DNA of 64,000 nucleotides from Casuarius casuarius (taxonomy: Eukaryota > Chordata > Aves > Casuariiformes > Casuariidae): assembly GCA_003342895.1 (NCBI GenBank), contig PTFA01000091.1:1437660-1501659 (forward strand), written 5' to 3'. Of the stretch, positions 24,521 to 37,222 are shown piece by piece (positions within the stretch are counted from its first letter, which is position 1; every line of letters begins with the position of its first letter). The notes under the pieces were generated by a model. The model ran no database searches and was not told where the DNA came from. It saw nothing but the letters and a program-made list of their open reading frames with translations. The translations under genes and the position numbers were made by a program.

Positions 24521-27500
24521 TTACCTCCATTTCAATTCCCTATTATCACATAGAGAATAGAAGTATAGAAACCAATTACATTTCTATTTCTTCTAATTTC
24601 TATATTCCCAACCTATTTTGTTGTTACAGGGAATTATGAAGCTCTATCGCTGACTTAATTTTTGTGGCTAATCAGTACAATGAATAAGCCAAGAGAAGGA
24701 GTGCTATATATTTCCAGTGGCAGAGGAAATCTGATAGAAAGTGGGTTCTTTTCCTTTCTAGAGAACTGGAGTGAGCTGGTAGTTATTTCACCACGTAACT
24801 CCGTAGGATTTCTATTTTGGTCATAACTTTAAAACAGAAAAATGCTGAAAATTTGAATGATCTGTTTCACCTACTTGGGGTAATACAGTATGAAGTCTTA
24901 AACATGCATAAATAACCTATTAAAAACTATTGTCACCATAACAACAATGGATAGAAAGCACATGATTTGAGGTTCTATCTTGCACCATCAAAAACTGAGA
25001 ATATACAGCACACCTCAAGTTCTCACACTTGATTAACACTGATTATTCTAAATCTATATAGTTTAGCTTATTATTTTCAATTGATTCAAATGTTAGATAT
25101 TGTACGTTTTAGACTCTTATAAACCACACAAGACTGTCGTACACGAGTTAAAGATGAAAGCAAGAATATACAATTAAAAAAAAATTAGAAGTTCTACCCA
25201 AGCAAAATTTTTCTGATGATGTAAGAATTTTATTTTTAGGGAATTCTTTTAACTATCCCTAGGACCTGAATTTGATTGTTTTCTATAAATGGCATGATTA
25301 AAAACTCATGTATTCTTCTCTGAATCTCCTTAACTATAGTAAGATCTTCACTGCTCTATTTCATAGGAATCCTGAAAGTTATTCATATGTTAACATACCT
25401 ATTCCTTAGGCAGGGGAAGAAAAACCCACAACCCTAAAGTAACTAATAGTTAGAGTTCAGGGGAAGGAAAATTTTTGAAATCCATCAGAATTTAGCAGAA
25501 TTTTAAAACAGCCTTATCTTAAATGAGTAAAACAAGTGTGACATGGTATTCCTTCTTATTGATCCCAAGCAATAGAGCTGCTTAAGAAAGGTGACTTTCA
25601 TTTCTACTTAGGACATTGTTGGTGTATGTATGGAAACATATACCATATTTTTAAAGTAACTTTAATCTCTTTTCCTTTCTATCTTTGTATAGAGAATTCC
25701 CTTTCTTTTGGAGACTAAAAGTTAAAGACAAAAAAGAAAACATGGCAGCTTTGGATAGGGGGCAATTTTTATGCTTTTACTTTTTGTCAGAAGGGAGCAA
25801 AGGGAAAAACAAACAGAAAAAGAAAACATTTACAGTCAACCAATTACTATTTAATGAGCTGCATCCTCCCAACCCAGAGGAGGTAGTGACTCTCATAAAG
25901 CACTAAGTTTTTTTTTTTTTTTCCCTCCACATCAGTTACAGGGTACACGTTTGTTATAATTGTAGCCTATATTTCACTCCACCTCCTGACACTGTTACAC
26001 AACATTTATTGAAAGCACATTTGATGGTAATGAAGTTTCTATTAACTATGATTAAGTTTCATAAAGCACCTGAAGATAATTTAAGATGTGCAGGAGCAGA
26101 AAATGAAACATTTGGTTTAGTACATTAGGAAATGTAATTGATTAAATTATCTCATTTACAATAAGTGCTTTCCAGGAGCTATGCAAGGCATACATTTCCC
26201 CCAGTCTCCCATCAGTTTGCTGTGAGATAGAAAAGATTTTTCTAGCTTCCGCTCTTCCCCCAATTTTCATCTCTCTCAAAGTACCCCTTAGCAAAACTTC
26301 CATTTCTTCATATAGCCATTCTTAGAGAACACGTCCTAACACAAGGAACACAAGTCCTAATAGATATGATATGCGACCAAAAGCCAGAGAATCGTGAATA
26401 AGGCTATTTAGTAGAACAGGCTGTTTCTCAATTATTTTCATAATTGACTTTGATTTTGCATCAATGATGATTCATGTAGTCTTAAACTAAGCTCCTGTTT
26501 CACTGAATAGCAACAAGCTGTATTATATATTTCTAACTTCACAGCTTAAAGAAACGCTTTAATTCTCCTAGGAACCTTGCATGTTAAAATCAATTCCATT
26601 AAAGTTTCTTTTTTTAAGAAATCAGAAATTAATTTGGCTGATGCTCTTTCAAGATCCTATAATTAAACAGGAACTGCACAGATAAACAGAAAGGTATCAA
26701 CTGCCTGAGCTAAGCTGACACGCAACAGTACGTGACCAGTCAGGAGATGATTCCAGTGTGACAAAGGTGAGACAAAATTTAAAAGACTGAAGCAACTAAG
26801 CCAACCACAGCCCACTTCTGAGCTACCTAAATTTAATTTTGAGCATCCATGGAAATGCTTCAGAATTGGAAAAGGTGAAGGTGAAATACTGTCATGGGAG
26901 CTCCCGACACATTCAGAACTACACAATGGGCCAAACTGGGTGGCTATGATAGACCCTACTTAACTCCAGCATGTTAAGAGTGGAGCTAGCAGTCAAACAC
27001 CTTTCACCCACCACAAGTTGCAGCCATCTCAGCCAATAACTGTGCTCCTCTATAATTACTACCTTTATTGCATCACATTTTTGCTGCAATTTAGTTACGT
27101 TCCTGACCAGCGAAGTCATCTGTGGATAACATGCATTTGAACTTGAATGGTTCCTTTAAAACTCTTGCTATATCATACAGAAGAATCCTCTGGTATCTGA
27201 CAGCCAAACAGACATCTTTTGACCTCCAAGAAAATTATGTGCGGCTTTGACATTGCTGTCTGCTGCATGTGAGCCCTAAATAAATATAGTTGAGGTTAGC
27301 TTAGGCTTTATAAAGGTTTTCTAAGAATTTAGGGCCCAAGTTTCATAAAATTTCAAATAACCTGAGCACCCTGTGCCCTTATACCCTGGAGGAATTCTCA
27401 GACTTAAAGGGAAATAGCTTATAGTAAATAATAGAGAATCTTTCTTCGAAGAAGATGAAAGCAATTGCATCCATTATGTCTCATGAAAGAGGCAAATTCT

Positions 27501-27889
27501 TGTCCTAACATCTTCAAAGTAGTTAGTTAGGCTAAAAATATGTTTATAAATCTATTCGTCAAAATTCAAAGAAAAAAAATATTGAAAATTAAGCAGTCAG
27601 AAGTCCTCAAAACTTTGTGTAGGGTTTAATCAAGGAAAAAGCAATGTCTCAGCTTTAAAACAGATAGGTCTCATGTAAATTGTGGTTTTGATGAAAAGTG
27701 AAGTGTGCCAGGTCTGTTTTTTTTTTTTTAAATGAAGTGTTTCAATTAGTCAATTTACTGCAAATGTTTATATAAAACTAAAATTCCACTGAAATCAACA
27801 GAAGACTGAGAAATAAAAAGATCGCCTGATAGAGAAGCTCCCTAAAGCAGTACCTAAATGTTACGCAGGGTAAAACATACATAAACACT

Positions 27890-28020
27890 CTTTACCAGGC
27901 AATAAATTAAAGCTGAAGCAAGCTGACCAAGATCAGACATAGAGTCAGTAGCAGAACCAGATTTAAACCAAGGCAGCCAAACTCCTATATTCTTTTTTTT
28001 TTTAATCACAAGACCTTAGC
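27890..28020 (+). repeat. MIR/CORE-SINE-like fragment
   Basis: It contains ctgaccaagatcagacatag, agtcagtagcagaaccagat and ttaaaccaaggcagccaaac, in SINE order. A T-rich insertion follows. It ends about 260 nt from the microexon. Confidence 0.6.
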
Positions 28021-28276
28021 AGTACTCAAGAGTTCAATTTCAAGATAAGCATTCCTACAGAATGAGCTCCCAGTCCGATGCACAATTACTGAAGAATAAC
28101 CACATTTTTTATTTTTAGTCTACAACCTACGATCACAAAGTCACTAAGAAGATGCTTTCAGTAGATTTAAAAGCCTTTCATATAACCTTCAGTTTTATTT
28201 AGCTTCTAAACAAATAAAACAGAATTACAGAGAAGATGAAAAAAATCATATTTACAAGAGAAAAAAAATAACTTAC

Positions 28277-28309
28277 TTTGGGATTTTATTTCATGAAGAG
28301 GTTTTTTAT
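28277..28309 (-). CDS. UNC5D: UNC5D 33-nt microexon, extracellular juxtamembrane stalk
   Basis: A 33-nt exon read as D-KKPLHEIKSQ, with its first and last codons split by introns (phase 1-1). The acceptor follows a long pyrimidine tract and ends ctcttttttag; the donor is a near-consensus AAA|GTAAGT. The peptide matches the DKKPLHEIK stretch of UNC5D between the second TSP1 module and the membrane, and the phases join exactly to the exons at 37058 and 22045. It is far too short for ORF-based gene finding. The same position in UNC5B is an 11-residue cassette exon (exon 8) whose skipping is regulated in endothelium. Alternative splicing here is therefore plausible but inferred. Skipping would remove 11 residues and keep the frame. 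Confidence 0.92.
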
Positions 28310-28358
28310 CTAAAAAAGAGGGGGGCGGAGGGGAGAGGGAGAGAGACAAAATTGCACT
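28310..28358 (-). promoter_or_regulatory. Extended polypyrimidine tract before the UNC5D microexon
   Basis: On the transcript strand the roughly 50 bases before the microexon are almost entirely C and T: a TCTCTCTCC block, a C-rich block, then T6 and AG. This appears on the plus strand as a purine tract rich in GGGAGAG. Such CU-rich runs are typical PTBP1 binding sites near neural microexons. The base composition is seen directly; a regulatory role is inferred. Confidence 0.6.
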
Positions 28359-30404
28359 TAATAAATTTACATGGAGCGTATCTGTTTCCTATATTGCTCC
28401 TGTCTAGCTCTATAAATGAAACATTTTCTCCTTGTTTGCTGACAATATGAATATTTTATGCTGTCCATATTTTTCCCTTCCTTTCTTTTTCATTAATCTC
28501 TTTTCGGATGTTTCTTTACAGTCATTTCTCACTTGGTTAGTTCAAGTATTTGTTGGCTTTCTTCGTTGCTTTTATTTATAATATATATCTCAGCAATAAG
28601 GAAGTTCACTACTTTGAAGTGTATCTCTTCGCAAACGAAGTTAAGAATGAATTAATTCTCTATATGTTTGAAACAAGGAAAGTTTAGTGACAGGCATTTA
28701 CAGAAAAAATATTTATAAACTATCCATATGTATAATACAGACACATTTATGTATCTAAATATACACAAACGACATCTATGTGTATATAAAGAACATAATG
28801 AATATACTACTCATACATATGCAACTATATTAATTACAATACAGGTTTTATACATTAGTGCATCTCTTAAAAATGAGGCTTTTCTCTCTCTCTCTCTTCC
28901 GATAAGAGATCTGGCACTGATCACTACTAGAGGTAGGTTGTCAGCATAATCACTCAAAAAATATAATTGTAATCCTATGACCTACAGTGGGAATTAGGAG
29001 GCTTACTGGAAACCACAGTAACATATAACATGTTCAGCTCAGTGTTTTGGTACATGACAATATAAGCAAATAGATTATGAGATGTCTTCTGTTATTTTTA
29101 CTACTTATGAAAATAAGCAGTTTAATAATACTCAACCAAAAAGCTTCTTGGGTATTGGCCTTGCCAAAAAGCTAGGTATGCTTTTTTTTTTCTCTCTCTC
29201 TGAACTTTGCAATGGAAATGCTGTTGACAGAGACTGTTGTCTCCAGAAAACGACAATACAAATGAAATGAGTTTGCCATATAAACTGGTGAGATTGCTAG
29301 ATACAGAAACCTCTTGGCAATATTCAGTATGGGGACTGGTTGAAAAATCGAAAAAAAAAAAAATCTGATTTATGATGCATTAATAAAAGGATGTTTGTAG
29401 TTCATCTGCTTATAACGTACATGGTTCTTTACTTTTCTGGACATGAGGAAAAGAAATCAATAGTTTTTCAAGTTAATTATAACTTCAAAGCAAATAGAAA
29501 AAAAAATAAAATAAAAAACCTAACCCCCCCTCTTTTGTTAAGCAAAGAAAACGCTTTCATCTCCTCTAGATAGAAAGAGAAAGATAGGAAGAAATCCACC
29601 ATGGAAAACCACACAACTGAGAATACTGATATGGAATAAACAATGAAATAACATACATGCAAGAAACTAATAAAATATTAGGACTGTCTTTAATCAAAGT
29701 GACCTTTGCTTTCAGATTGAGTCAATCTCTGTTTTTTTCTCAGTTTAGCAGGCCTGGCAATCTTTGACATTTATCTAAAATAAAAATAATACTGTGCTTA
29801 TCCTACGTGTAATTTAGACCTATTCAACTGTTACAGGCAAAAGAACAGCTTCTCAATTTTTAATGGCAATCAAAGAATGCTCGTAACATTGTGTGCATGG
29901 TAAAATAAAGTAAAATCCTTATGAGTAAGAAGCTTAGGAAAAAGCTGGGAACCAATCTATACTTAGCCGGTTTAAAACTTCACTTGCTCCTGGTGAACTG
30001 AAGTCTCATTTTAAAGGTCATTTTGTGAATGCAGGACCTATGACTTAGACATGTTTGTAATCTAAAATAACACTGGCCTGATCTATTTTTCTGAGTCCCT
30101 TGAATTTAATTCGCATATATTTGCCATAAATACGCTTTTTACAGCACATTTGACAACAGAAAACTTTCTATTTTTGGAATTTGACTGTGTGACTGACCAA
30201 TCTGTGACCATAGTAGTAATATCACCCCACATGGTGTATTGCTATCTGTCTCTATGTTCTGTAAGGCAACTTGCTAACAGCATTTGCTGAGATATCTAGC
30301 AGTGGAGATTAGTCCAAGCATCTGTGGGTTTACTTGAAGAAACACAGCATGTGCATCCTCCTTTCCTGATACAGCTCCCGCTAATCAGAGACTTTAGCCA
30401 GAGG

Positions 30405-31220
30405 CTGAATCTGGACCACTGTGTTTAATAGCCACAATGGATCTAGCTTCTATGAATTCATCTAAATCGTCTTCCAATAATTTTGGCTTCTGAACATCCT
30501 TTGACAGGAAGTTCCACAGCCTTAATTATTGTGCTGTGTGATAACTTTTTTTTCTTTTGCTTTGATGCCTCAAAAACTTCACTATCTTCTTTAATGAAAA
30601 TCAGGGAGAAGGGAATTAATGGAGCTTATCCATCTCACTTGTCCCTCTTCCAAGTTGAGGAGTTATAGTCTACTTAGGAACTCCTGTGGGGAAGCTGTTC
30701 AATGCTTCTTCCTTTTATCTTTTTTTCAGTCTGTTACATTCTTTTTGAAATGATGTGACTACAACTGCATAAAGAATTCAAAACTTGAGCATACCGTGGA
30801 TTTATAAGCATAAGATGCTTTCTGTTTTGTTCTCATTTCATTTTCTAGTAAGTTTTGTCAGCTGGCTTTCCTTTTTTGACTATCCATGAACTGGATTAAT
30901 ATCTTCCAGGAATTATGTTAAGATCTGTTCCTAATGATCTTTGAACATCATTTAAAGACTATCATTGGCCATTTTTCCTTTTTCCCCACGTGCATCACTT
31001 TGTACATTTAGCTATATGACTGTTTTCTGCAATTCGGTCACCTGGTCATTCTGTATCATGAGATCCTTTGCAACTCTTTTGCAAGGCACCTTCTGTTTAG
31101 ACTGCTTCGAATAATTCTATGTCATCGGTAAGCTTTATCAGCTCACAGTACATCTGTCTTTTTCCAAATTATGATCACGCTGAACAGTGCAAAGTCCTAG
31201 TATAATTCTTGCTCCCCCTC
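30405..31220 (-). mobile_element. Decayed CR1 LINE, 3' part, same strand as UNC5D
   Basis: The plus strand follows the reverse complement of the amniote CR1 reverse transcriptase 3' region: a stretch like 'ttccacagccttaattattgt', then 'gactacaactgcataaagaa', 'accgtggatttataagca' and 'ttttttgac'. Read on the minus strand, 31109-31132 gives LTDDIELF, a decayed version of the FADD catalytic motif with its following residues. Many substitutions and indels show it is old and inactive. It lies deep inside the 8.7-kb intron. The 5' part is absent, as in most CR1 copies. Boundaries are approximate. Confidence 0.8.
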
Positions 31221-34200
31221 AAAGGAAAGTTGCTCTCCAGTTAAGGGCTGGACCATCCAGAGCCAATCAAACACCAAATCAAGGCTGAGGAAAAAAGGAT
31301 GCTCCTGGGAAGGAATGGATGACTTGTGTCATTCCTAACCTGTCCTGTCAGGGACTGAATCAAGGACTTGAGAGTAGACCCTGTTTGATCACCATTTCAT
31401 TTAGTGACTCCAAGTTTGAAAATTCATGCTATGGATTACAACTTTTTCTACCAGGTCAGAATCAGGCCATGTATTTCTGGCAACTTATGTTCTCAACCTT
31501 GCTTTCCTAAGATTTCTTATTTGTTAACCAAAGAAATGTTTCATTTCTATTTTTGCCTCATGAAAGGAACAAAGTTAACACATTCTGCCTCAGATAAATA
31601 ACCTCCAAGAGATTAGTTTTCTGTAGCACAGTACTGCACTTCCTTCACAATTCCCCATGGGATGAAAAGCAGAGCTGGAAAGACACATATTGCAACATGA
31701 ACACCAGAAAAAGAGAAAACAAAAGAGAAAAGGTAATTGCATCAATTCCTATCACCTGAGAAAACAATTATGATCCTAAAAGTAATTTGACGTAACTACA
31801 TACATACATATACCGCAACCCATAAAGGAGTAATAGCATCCCACTCCAATATGAAAGAAACAAGGGACACAACACTTCAATCTAATTGAATGCATATTGA
31901 AATTCAGCTTTCAGAACCAACACATCCTCCCTAGAAATACTCATCACAGCAAAAGAAAGAAAAAAAGTTTATTTAAAACATAAAGAACACATGGGCCAGA
32001 GCTGATCTCACTTCCATTTGTTAACTAGAGCAATAGCTTTTATATCAGTGGGTTTTAGCTTCCTTTCTTACAAGTTAGCTTACTCAGACTCTGTGAAGTA
32101 CCATTATATGTAAAAGATAATACTGAGAACATAGTCAACTCCAGGTTATACTGGAGTAGACTTTTCCCCACAAAATACTTGGAGATCAGTTTTTGATTCC
32201 AATGTTAGGTGAAAAATTGCTGGTGTATATACCAAAGAGGTATCTTCAGTTATATTTGCCTTTGAATTAATTTTAGAGAATTGTTGTTAGTTCAGTTTCC
32301 CTAGCTTCCTTCTTGTCTTGTAAAAGGAGTATAAATATCTGACACAATGAGATTTCCGAATGGGAAATTCATCAGCAGCACATTTTTTTTTCCAGGCTTG
32401 GTATTCAACTCAGATTTGGGGGGTTTTTGGTTTTGTTTTCTTCCCAGGCTAGGTATTCAGCACAGGCTTAGAATTTAATTTTGTTGATTTTAAATATTAT
32501 TGCTTTGATGTCAACATGTGCATCCTGGGTAGCCTTAGATTTTAAATGGCCTTTCATTTCAATCATAAAACTTGCTTTTTATTATTTGTGCCTTTGTAAA
32601 GTCATTTTGATTGTTCATTTTCAACATCCAAGTTATATTTCACAGACTTTGTTTACATTAGATTTCACTTCCTTGTGCTCTTTCAAAGGAAGTAGAAATG
32701 GATGCTGTTGTTTATCATTGCTGGCAGGTGATTAAATCTCTACAAAAAGAGATTTAAAAATCCTTTTTGTTTCCATCATCATCCAGTTATTCATTTTAAA
32801 TAAGGCAAGTACTTTGTGAATATTAAATATAGTAAGGATATTTTAAGTCCCATGTGTGGAAAAGGGAATTGCTTCTGAGAGAGAAAGCTTCTGCTATGCT
32901 CCAAACATTTGTTCTAGGACATACCCTGTTTACTTCAGTTCTGGTACTCAGTTTTTTTTTAAATTGCCTCTACTGAGAGAGTCTAAATGTCAGGACAAAC
33001 AACAATTAAAGTTCTTCTGAAAAAGGCAATGATGAAATCTTGTGCTGGTTCAGTTGATTTCATCTTGTTGGGATATATTCCTTTTTGGTGCAATGCCGCT
33101 AGTCAGGTAAGCTTGTGGGTCTTTACTAATATCTTTTACACTGGTAACTGTACAAACATACACCAGAGGGATGGTACTGATTCAAAGAGCTTGCATTTAT
33201 GCAAAACATATGGCAGACAATCAAAATAATAGTTAAAAAAACAGATAATTATTTAAACAAAGTTTGTTGCCATATTATAACTAGTCCCATAGTTCATCTA
33301 CCAAATAGGATGGTGGTAAGGGCTTTCTTTCAACCCTTGCCAGTGGAGTTCTTAATGTGGCACATTAGCAGAGGAGCTTGAGTAAAGCAACAGCAGAGAA
33401 AGCTATACTTAAGTGTAATCCATTCTATGGATAAACAGAGAACCTATGTCTCCAGGGTTCTCAGTATGACATCTTTCATAGGCATTAAATTTAATAATAG
33501 AAAAAATAAATACTGCACTACATCTCTAATGAGTGATGTGTGTGTGTGTCTTGGGGCACGTCATTTTTTTTTGTTTTTCAAACTTTGTTTTCTGACAAGG
33601 TAGATGAATTAGCAACAGGTTCGTTATAGCCTGAAGTTTTTCAGCTCCTAGGGGTTTCACTTTAGCTCAGATCTTTGCAGGACCAAAAGCATTAATCCCT
33701 TCAGAAGGCAATCTGCTTTATCTTCAGCAGCCAAAGCTACTACATCACTACCTGCAGGAGAAAGCCAACCATTTCCTTCTCTCCTACCACCGTCTGAGAT
33801 TAAGTGAAATGTTTGTACCAGCTGAAATCCTAGCCCCTTTCTCTTTCTGCTGATGGGACTTGCACACAAACTTCTCACTAAAGCTACAGGCCATACAGAT
33901 TTAGATCCTGAATGCCTTATTCGGAGTTCAGCAGTGGCAGCCTGTACTGGGACTAAAAGTTGCTCATTAAGAGAAAGTAGAGTCATTTACAGAGCATTTT
34001 TTCAGTTAAGGCACAAAACACTGAATGAATATACCTAAGTGTACATAGTTCATGCCTGAGAATTTTACAAGGCAGTTTTTATATTTCTTATTATAAAAAC
34101 AGCCTTATTCTAAGTGCATCTTCAGCCAGTGTTCTTAAGCTCGAGATGAGGGAACGCGGACATATCTAAAAATAAAACATTGCACTGGTAGCATGTTTGC

Positions 34201-35844
34201 AGACAGAACTCAGAACACCCAATCCCTTTTTCTGTATCTGCAGTAACATGGATAAAGAGATTTTAGTAGTCCAGTATCTGAAACCTTTGTTCATACAAAA
34301 AGCTTCAGAGGGCTTTAGCCCAGAACAGTTCTTGAAAATTCACTCCTGGAATCAAAATTAAGTATCGAACATAGTCCTCATGAGACAGTTGGCTAGCATA
34401 GTGCTAACCTTCTGCACTTCCGTGACATCTGAGACTGACTCATACCAACCTTAAAGTGATAATTCACTACAGAACAGAGAGCGACAGGGGCATTCTAAAA
34501 TCTGCCTATTAATAGCATCTAGATCTCCTCAGAAATAGAGTGCCTAAGAAAGGAGAAATTCAGAGCCAGCAGACAGCTGGAAAACCACCAGCAGAAGCCT
34601 ATGAGATGCAACACCTTGTTCTTGATAGAGCAATGCTCAGAGGTCCAATCTGTACTTGATACCGACTGTGCTACAAGCACTTGGGGAGTTTCAGAGACTG
34701 CCCCCATGGAACGAAGCTATTGCCAGCAAGTGAAATTAGTTTCTCCAAAATGTGTATCATCAATCTCAGTGCTTAATAAAAACAGCTTTTCCCCAGGCCA
34801 CAAGCTGCTTTCAGATTACCAAGATAAACCTAGGAATCTTTGTTCTTCTACCTCTAAACCATAAGCACAGCTGGAAGATGACACACAAGACTGACATTAA
34901 CTACACAATATAAGATGATGTTACCCCCAAAGTAGGACAGGTAGTCTTTACACCTTGCAGTGTCATTAGGTCTCTTCTTGGAAGCAGTGACCTGAATAGG
35001 GCCACCTTTTATTAACTCTGATGAAACTCATGACTGTCACAAATGATGATGAGCATACAGATCTCAGCTGCATCTTTTCATGTCCCTTTCAATGCATCTT
35101 TCTGACAGTTTTCCAATGGATATGCTAATCTGCACACATGAAAGGACTCTGGATTTAAGAAGCCATCTGCAGAGAAGGGTATTCATTTAATGTATAGGAA
35201 GGAGAAAGACCTCAGAAAGCATCTTACTATCACTGTGTTGGTCCTCAAATGCTGAATGAATTGCAGTGCTCACAAGTTTTCACTAGTAATTCTTTTTTAA
35301 AACACACGGAAGGAAAAAAGTTTAAATTTCATTCATGTCCTCTTAACAATAAAGTTTGACTGTGTAACACTTGGAGCTGGAGAGCTGTTCTGTAATCCTG
35401 GAAACGTAAGGAGTTAGAGACATACAGCAAAACTGAAGATAATCCCTCCCTCAAAGAACAAATAAAGTCTTATTTAAAGTCTCAGCTGAGATATACATAT
35501 TTATGAAGCTTATATAATTATACAGGATGCTAGCTGCCATTAAGAAAATTATTAAAATCTTTGGACAAAAAAGGGAGTTCATTTTGTTTAGAAAATTATT
35601 CTCCTCTTTTTACCATACATACCTCACTAAAGAACTGGCTGGGCATAATTGTTTCTTCTTCTCTAAAACTGCCAACTAGTATTAGGAAGGGACACATGGA
35701 GGAAAGTTATAGGCACTTACACTAGTGTGAGCACACATGTGATGGTTAGGAGCAAAAGACAAGCTTAGGACTTACAGCTACAGTCTTTCCATTGCATGCA
35801 TCACAGTGGGTGAAGAAAATGGCTGCTAGCAAAAATACATACGT

Positions 35845-35846
<2 letters not shown>

Positions 35847-35892
<46 letters not shown>
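35847..35892 (+). repeat. A46 homopolymer
   Basis: Forty-six consecutive A on the plus strand, a U tract in the UNC5D pre-mRNA. No clear retrocopy or flanking target duplication was seen beside it. Confidence 0.9.
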
Positions 35893-35895
<3 letters not shown>

Positions 35896-35984
35896 TGCAA
35901 CTGCTTAATGTCCTGGAGAACCAGAAAAACTACTGTCAGTTCTCTAGGCAGCATGAGAATATGCAAGTCATGGAAATGCTCAGT

Positions 35985-36019
35985 ATTCCTTACTTTGTAC
36001 GAAATTCCTTACTTTGTAC
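35985..36019. repeat. 19-bp tandem repeat (about 1.8 copies)
   Basis: The segment attccttactttgtac is repeated with a 19-bp period, joined by gaa. Confidence 0.85.
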
Positions 36020-36060
36020 CTGGGTGTGACTTTAGGACTCATTAAGTAGAGGAGCCCTTT

Positions 36061-36190
36061 CATAATAATAGCAATAGATGCATACATCTCAAAGCACTTA
36101 TCTAAAAACACCCATGTAATCAAGGAGGCCATTTGTAGACCTAGAACTAGAACCCAGGTCTCTTGATTACCACTACAGCATCTTCACTAG
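36061..36190 (+). repeat. MIR/CORE-SINE-like fragment
   Basis: It contains agcaatagatgcatac, atctcaaagcacttatct and actagaacccaggtctcttg, then attaccactacagcatcttc. The 'gaacccaggtctc...accactac' end is the clearest match among the copies here. Confidence 0.7.
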
Positions 36191-37057
36191 AGTTTGCTTC
36201 TGTGCCACACAGGATAGACTGGACTCCGACCTTAGTTTGTTAAGATCAACAAGTAAGGGTAATACAGTGCCATGGAAAGAAAGAAAGGGGACCATTTAAA
36301 AATATTTTTTTTAAAAAAAAGGCTTTTTTCAGTTTGTTTCAGCCCTACCATTCCTCATTGTTCCCATGGCTGCCATTTCATTGCTAGAAAGCAATGAGAT
36401 GACAGTACTTCACGGATGTGGAGTAGCAATCAGTGTAGCAATACACTTGTTAGTTTCTCATTTGTTTCCAGAATATGCAGCAGTCCCTGCGTGTTCTGCA
36501 ACTCTACACTGATATTTCAGCTGCAGGGCTGATTTTCTTGGCTCCTTAATTGTTTGTTGATAGTAGCAACAACTACATGCCAGATTCTTTCCAGACATTT
36601 AAGGGCAAATCCTTTCACAAGGAACTCACAGTGAAGTAAATTTGCCTTTAACTTCCGTGTTAAAGGCTTAAATAGCTCTTGCACCAACTGTATTTATGTT
36701 GGTGCTTTGCCCATTTACTTGCAAGGAAAGGGAGAAGGCTAAGCAGTACTGTGAAATATGTTGTAGCAGATGGTCATAATTACACATTGCAATAACCTTT
36801 ATTTCGATTTTTAGAATCACCTGGTAATGAATAGGTAAAGTATGTGCTACACAATTCCAGTGACACAGAAACCACTGTGGATTTCAAACTGCACATATGC
36901 AACTCCCTAAAAACATAATCTATTTTTTCATAGTTATATTTCAGCCACAGGAGTTCTACTGACATGGATATGAGGCATGTGTGCTACACTACCAAGATTA
37001 TATCACCAATCCTAGGCAATACCTCCCACATCCCCTCCAGTGCAAACTGTCACCCAC

Positions 37058-37222
37058 CTTGAATGCAAAGCCCTTCAGTGCAATTCTCTGACTCTTGACT
37101 CAAGCCCTCGCAGTATTTTCCTCCATTTCTTGGAGGCGGAGCAACACATTCCCGAACTCTCAAGTGCTCACATTCTGGGCTGCAAACAGACCATTCACTC
37201 CACACCTCCCAGTTTCCATCCA
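37058..37222 (-). CDS. UNC5D: UNC5D exon: second thrombospondin type 1 module
   Basis: A 165-nt phase 1-1 exon. The acceptor is ccattcag, weaker than that of its neighbours, and the donor is G|GTGGGT. It encodes 55 residues beginning [14 protein letters not shown], then [21 protein letters not shown] and ENCTEGLC, with six cysteines. WEVWSEW is a WxxWxxW C-mannosylation pattern, and NCT is an N-glycosylation sequon. The CEHLRVREC stretch is a characteristic UNC5D variant of the second TSP1 strand. The module completes the extracellular stalk. In the transcript it is followed after an 8.7-kb intron by a small exon that lengthens the membrane-proximal linker. Its conservation makes a functional coding exon nearly certain. 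Confidence 0.96.

Larger units (their letters stand above)
22046..28276 (-). other. UNC5D intron, 6.2 kb
   Basis: Intron between the microexon and the transmembrane exon. It contains a perfect 31-bp tandem duplication (23334-23395), MIR-like fragments near 24380-24520 and 27890-28020, a T15 run (25908-25922) and an AT-rich stretch around 25980-26170 that looks non-random. No coding exon was seen. Confidence 0.85.
28310..37057 (-). other. UNC5D intron, 8.7 kb
   Basis: Intron between the second TSP1 exon and the microexon. It contains the decayed CR1 LINE (about 30405-31220), a short GT run near 33535-33550, an A46 tract (35847-35892), a 19-bp imperfect tandem repeat (35985-36019) and a MIR-like fragment (36061-36190). 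Open frames here are accidental as far as can be judged. Confidence 0.85.

Noticed and set aside
33657..33986. A 109-codon minus-strand frame
   Set aside because: No recognisable domain, and no splice sites that would keep the UNC5D frame.
36061..36190. Possible tRNA gene
   Set aside because: The tRNA-like wording belongs to an old tRNA-derived SINE body. No intact A and B boxes with a foldable cloverleaf were seen.
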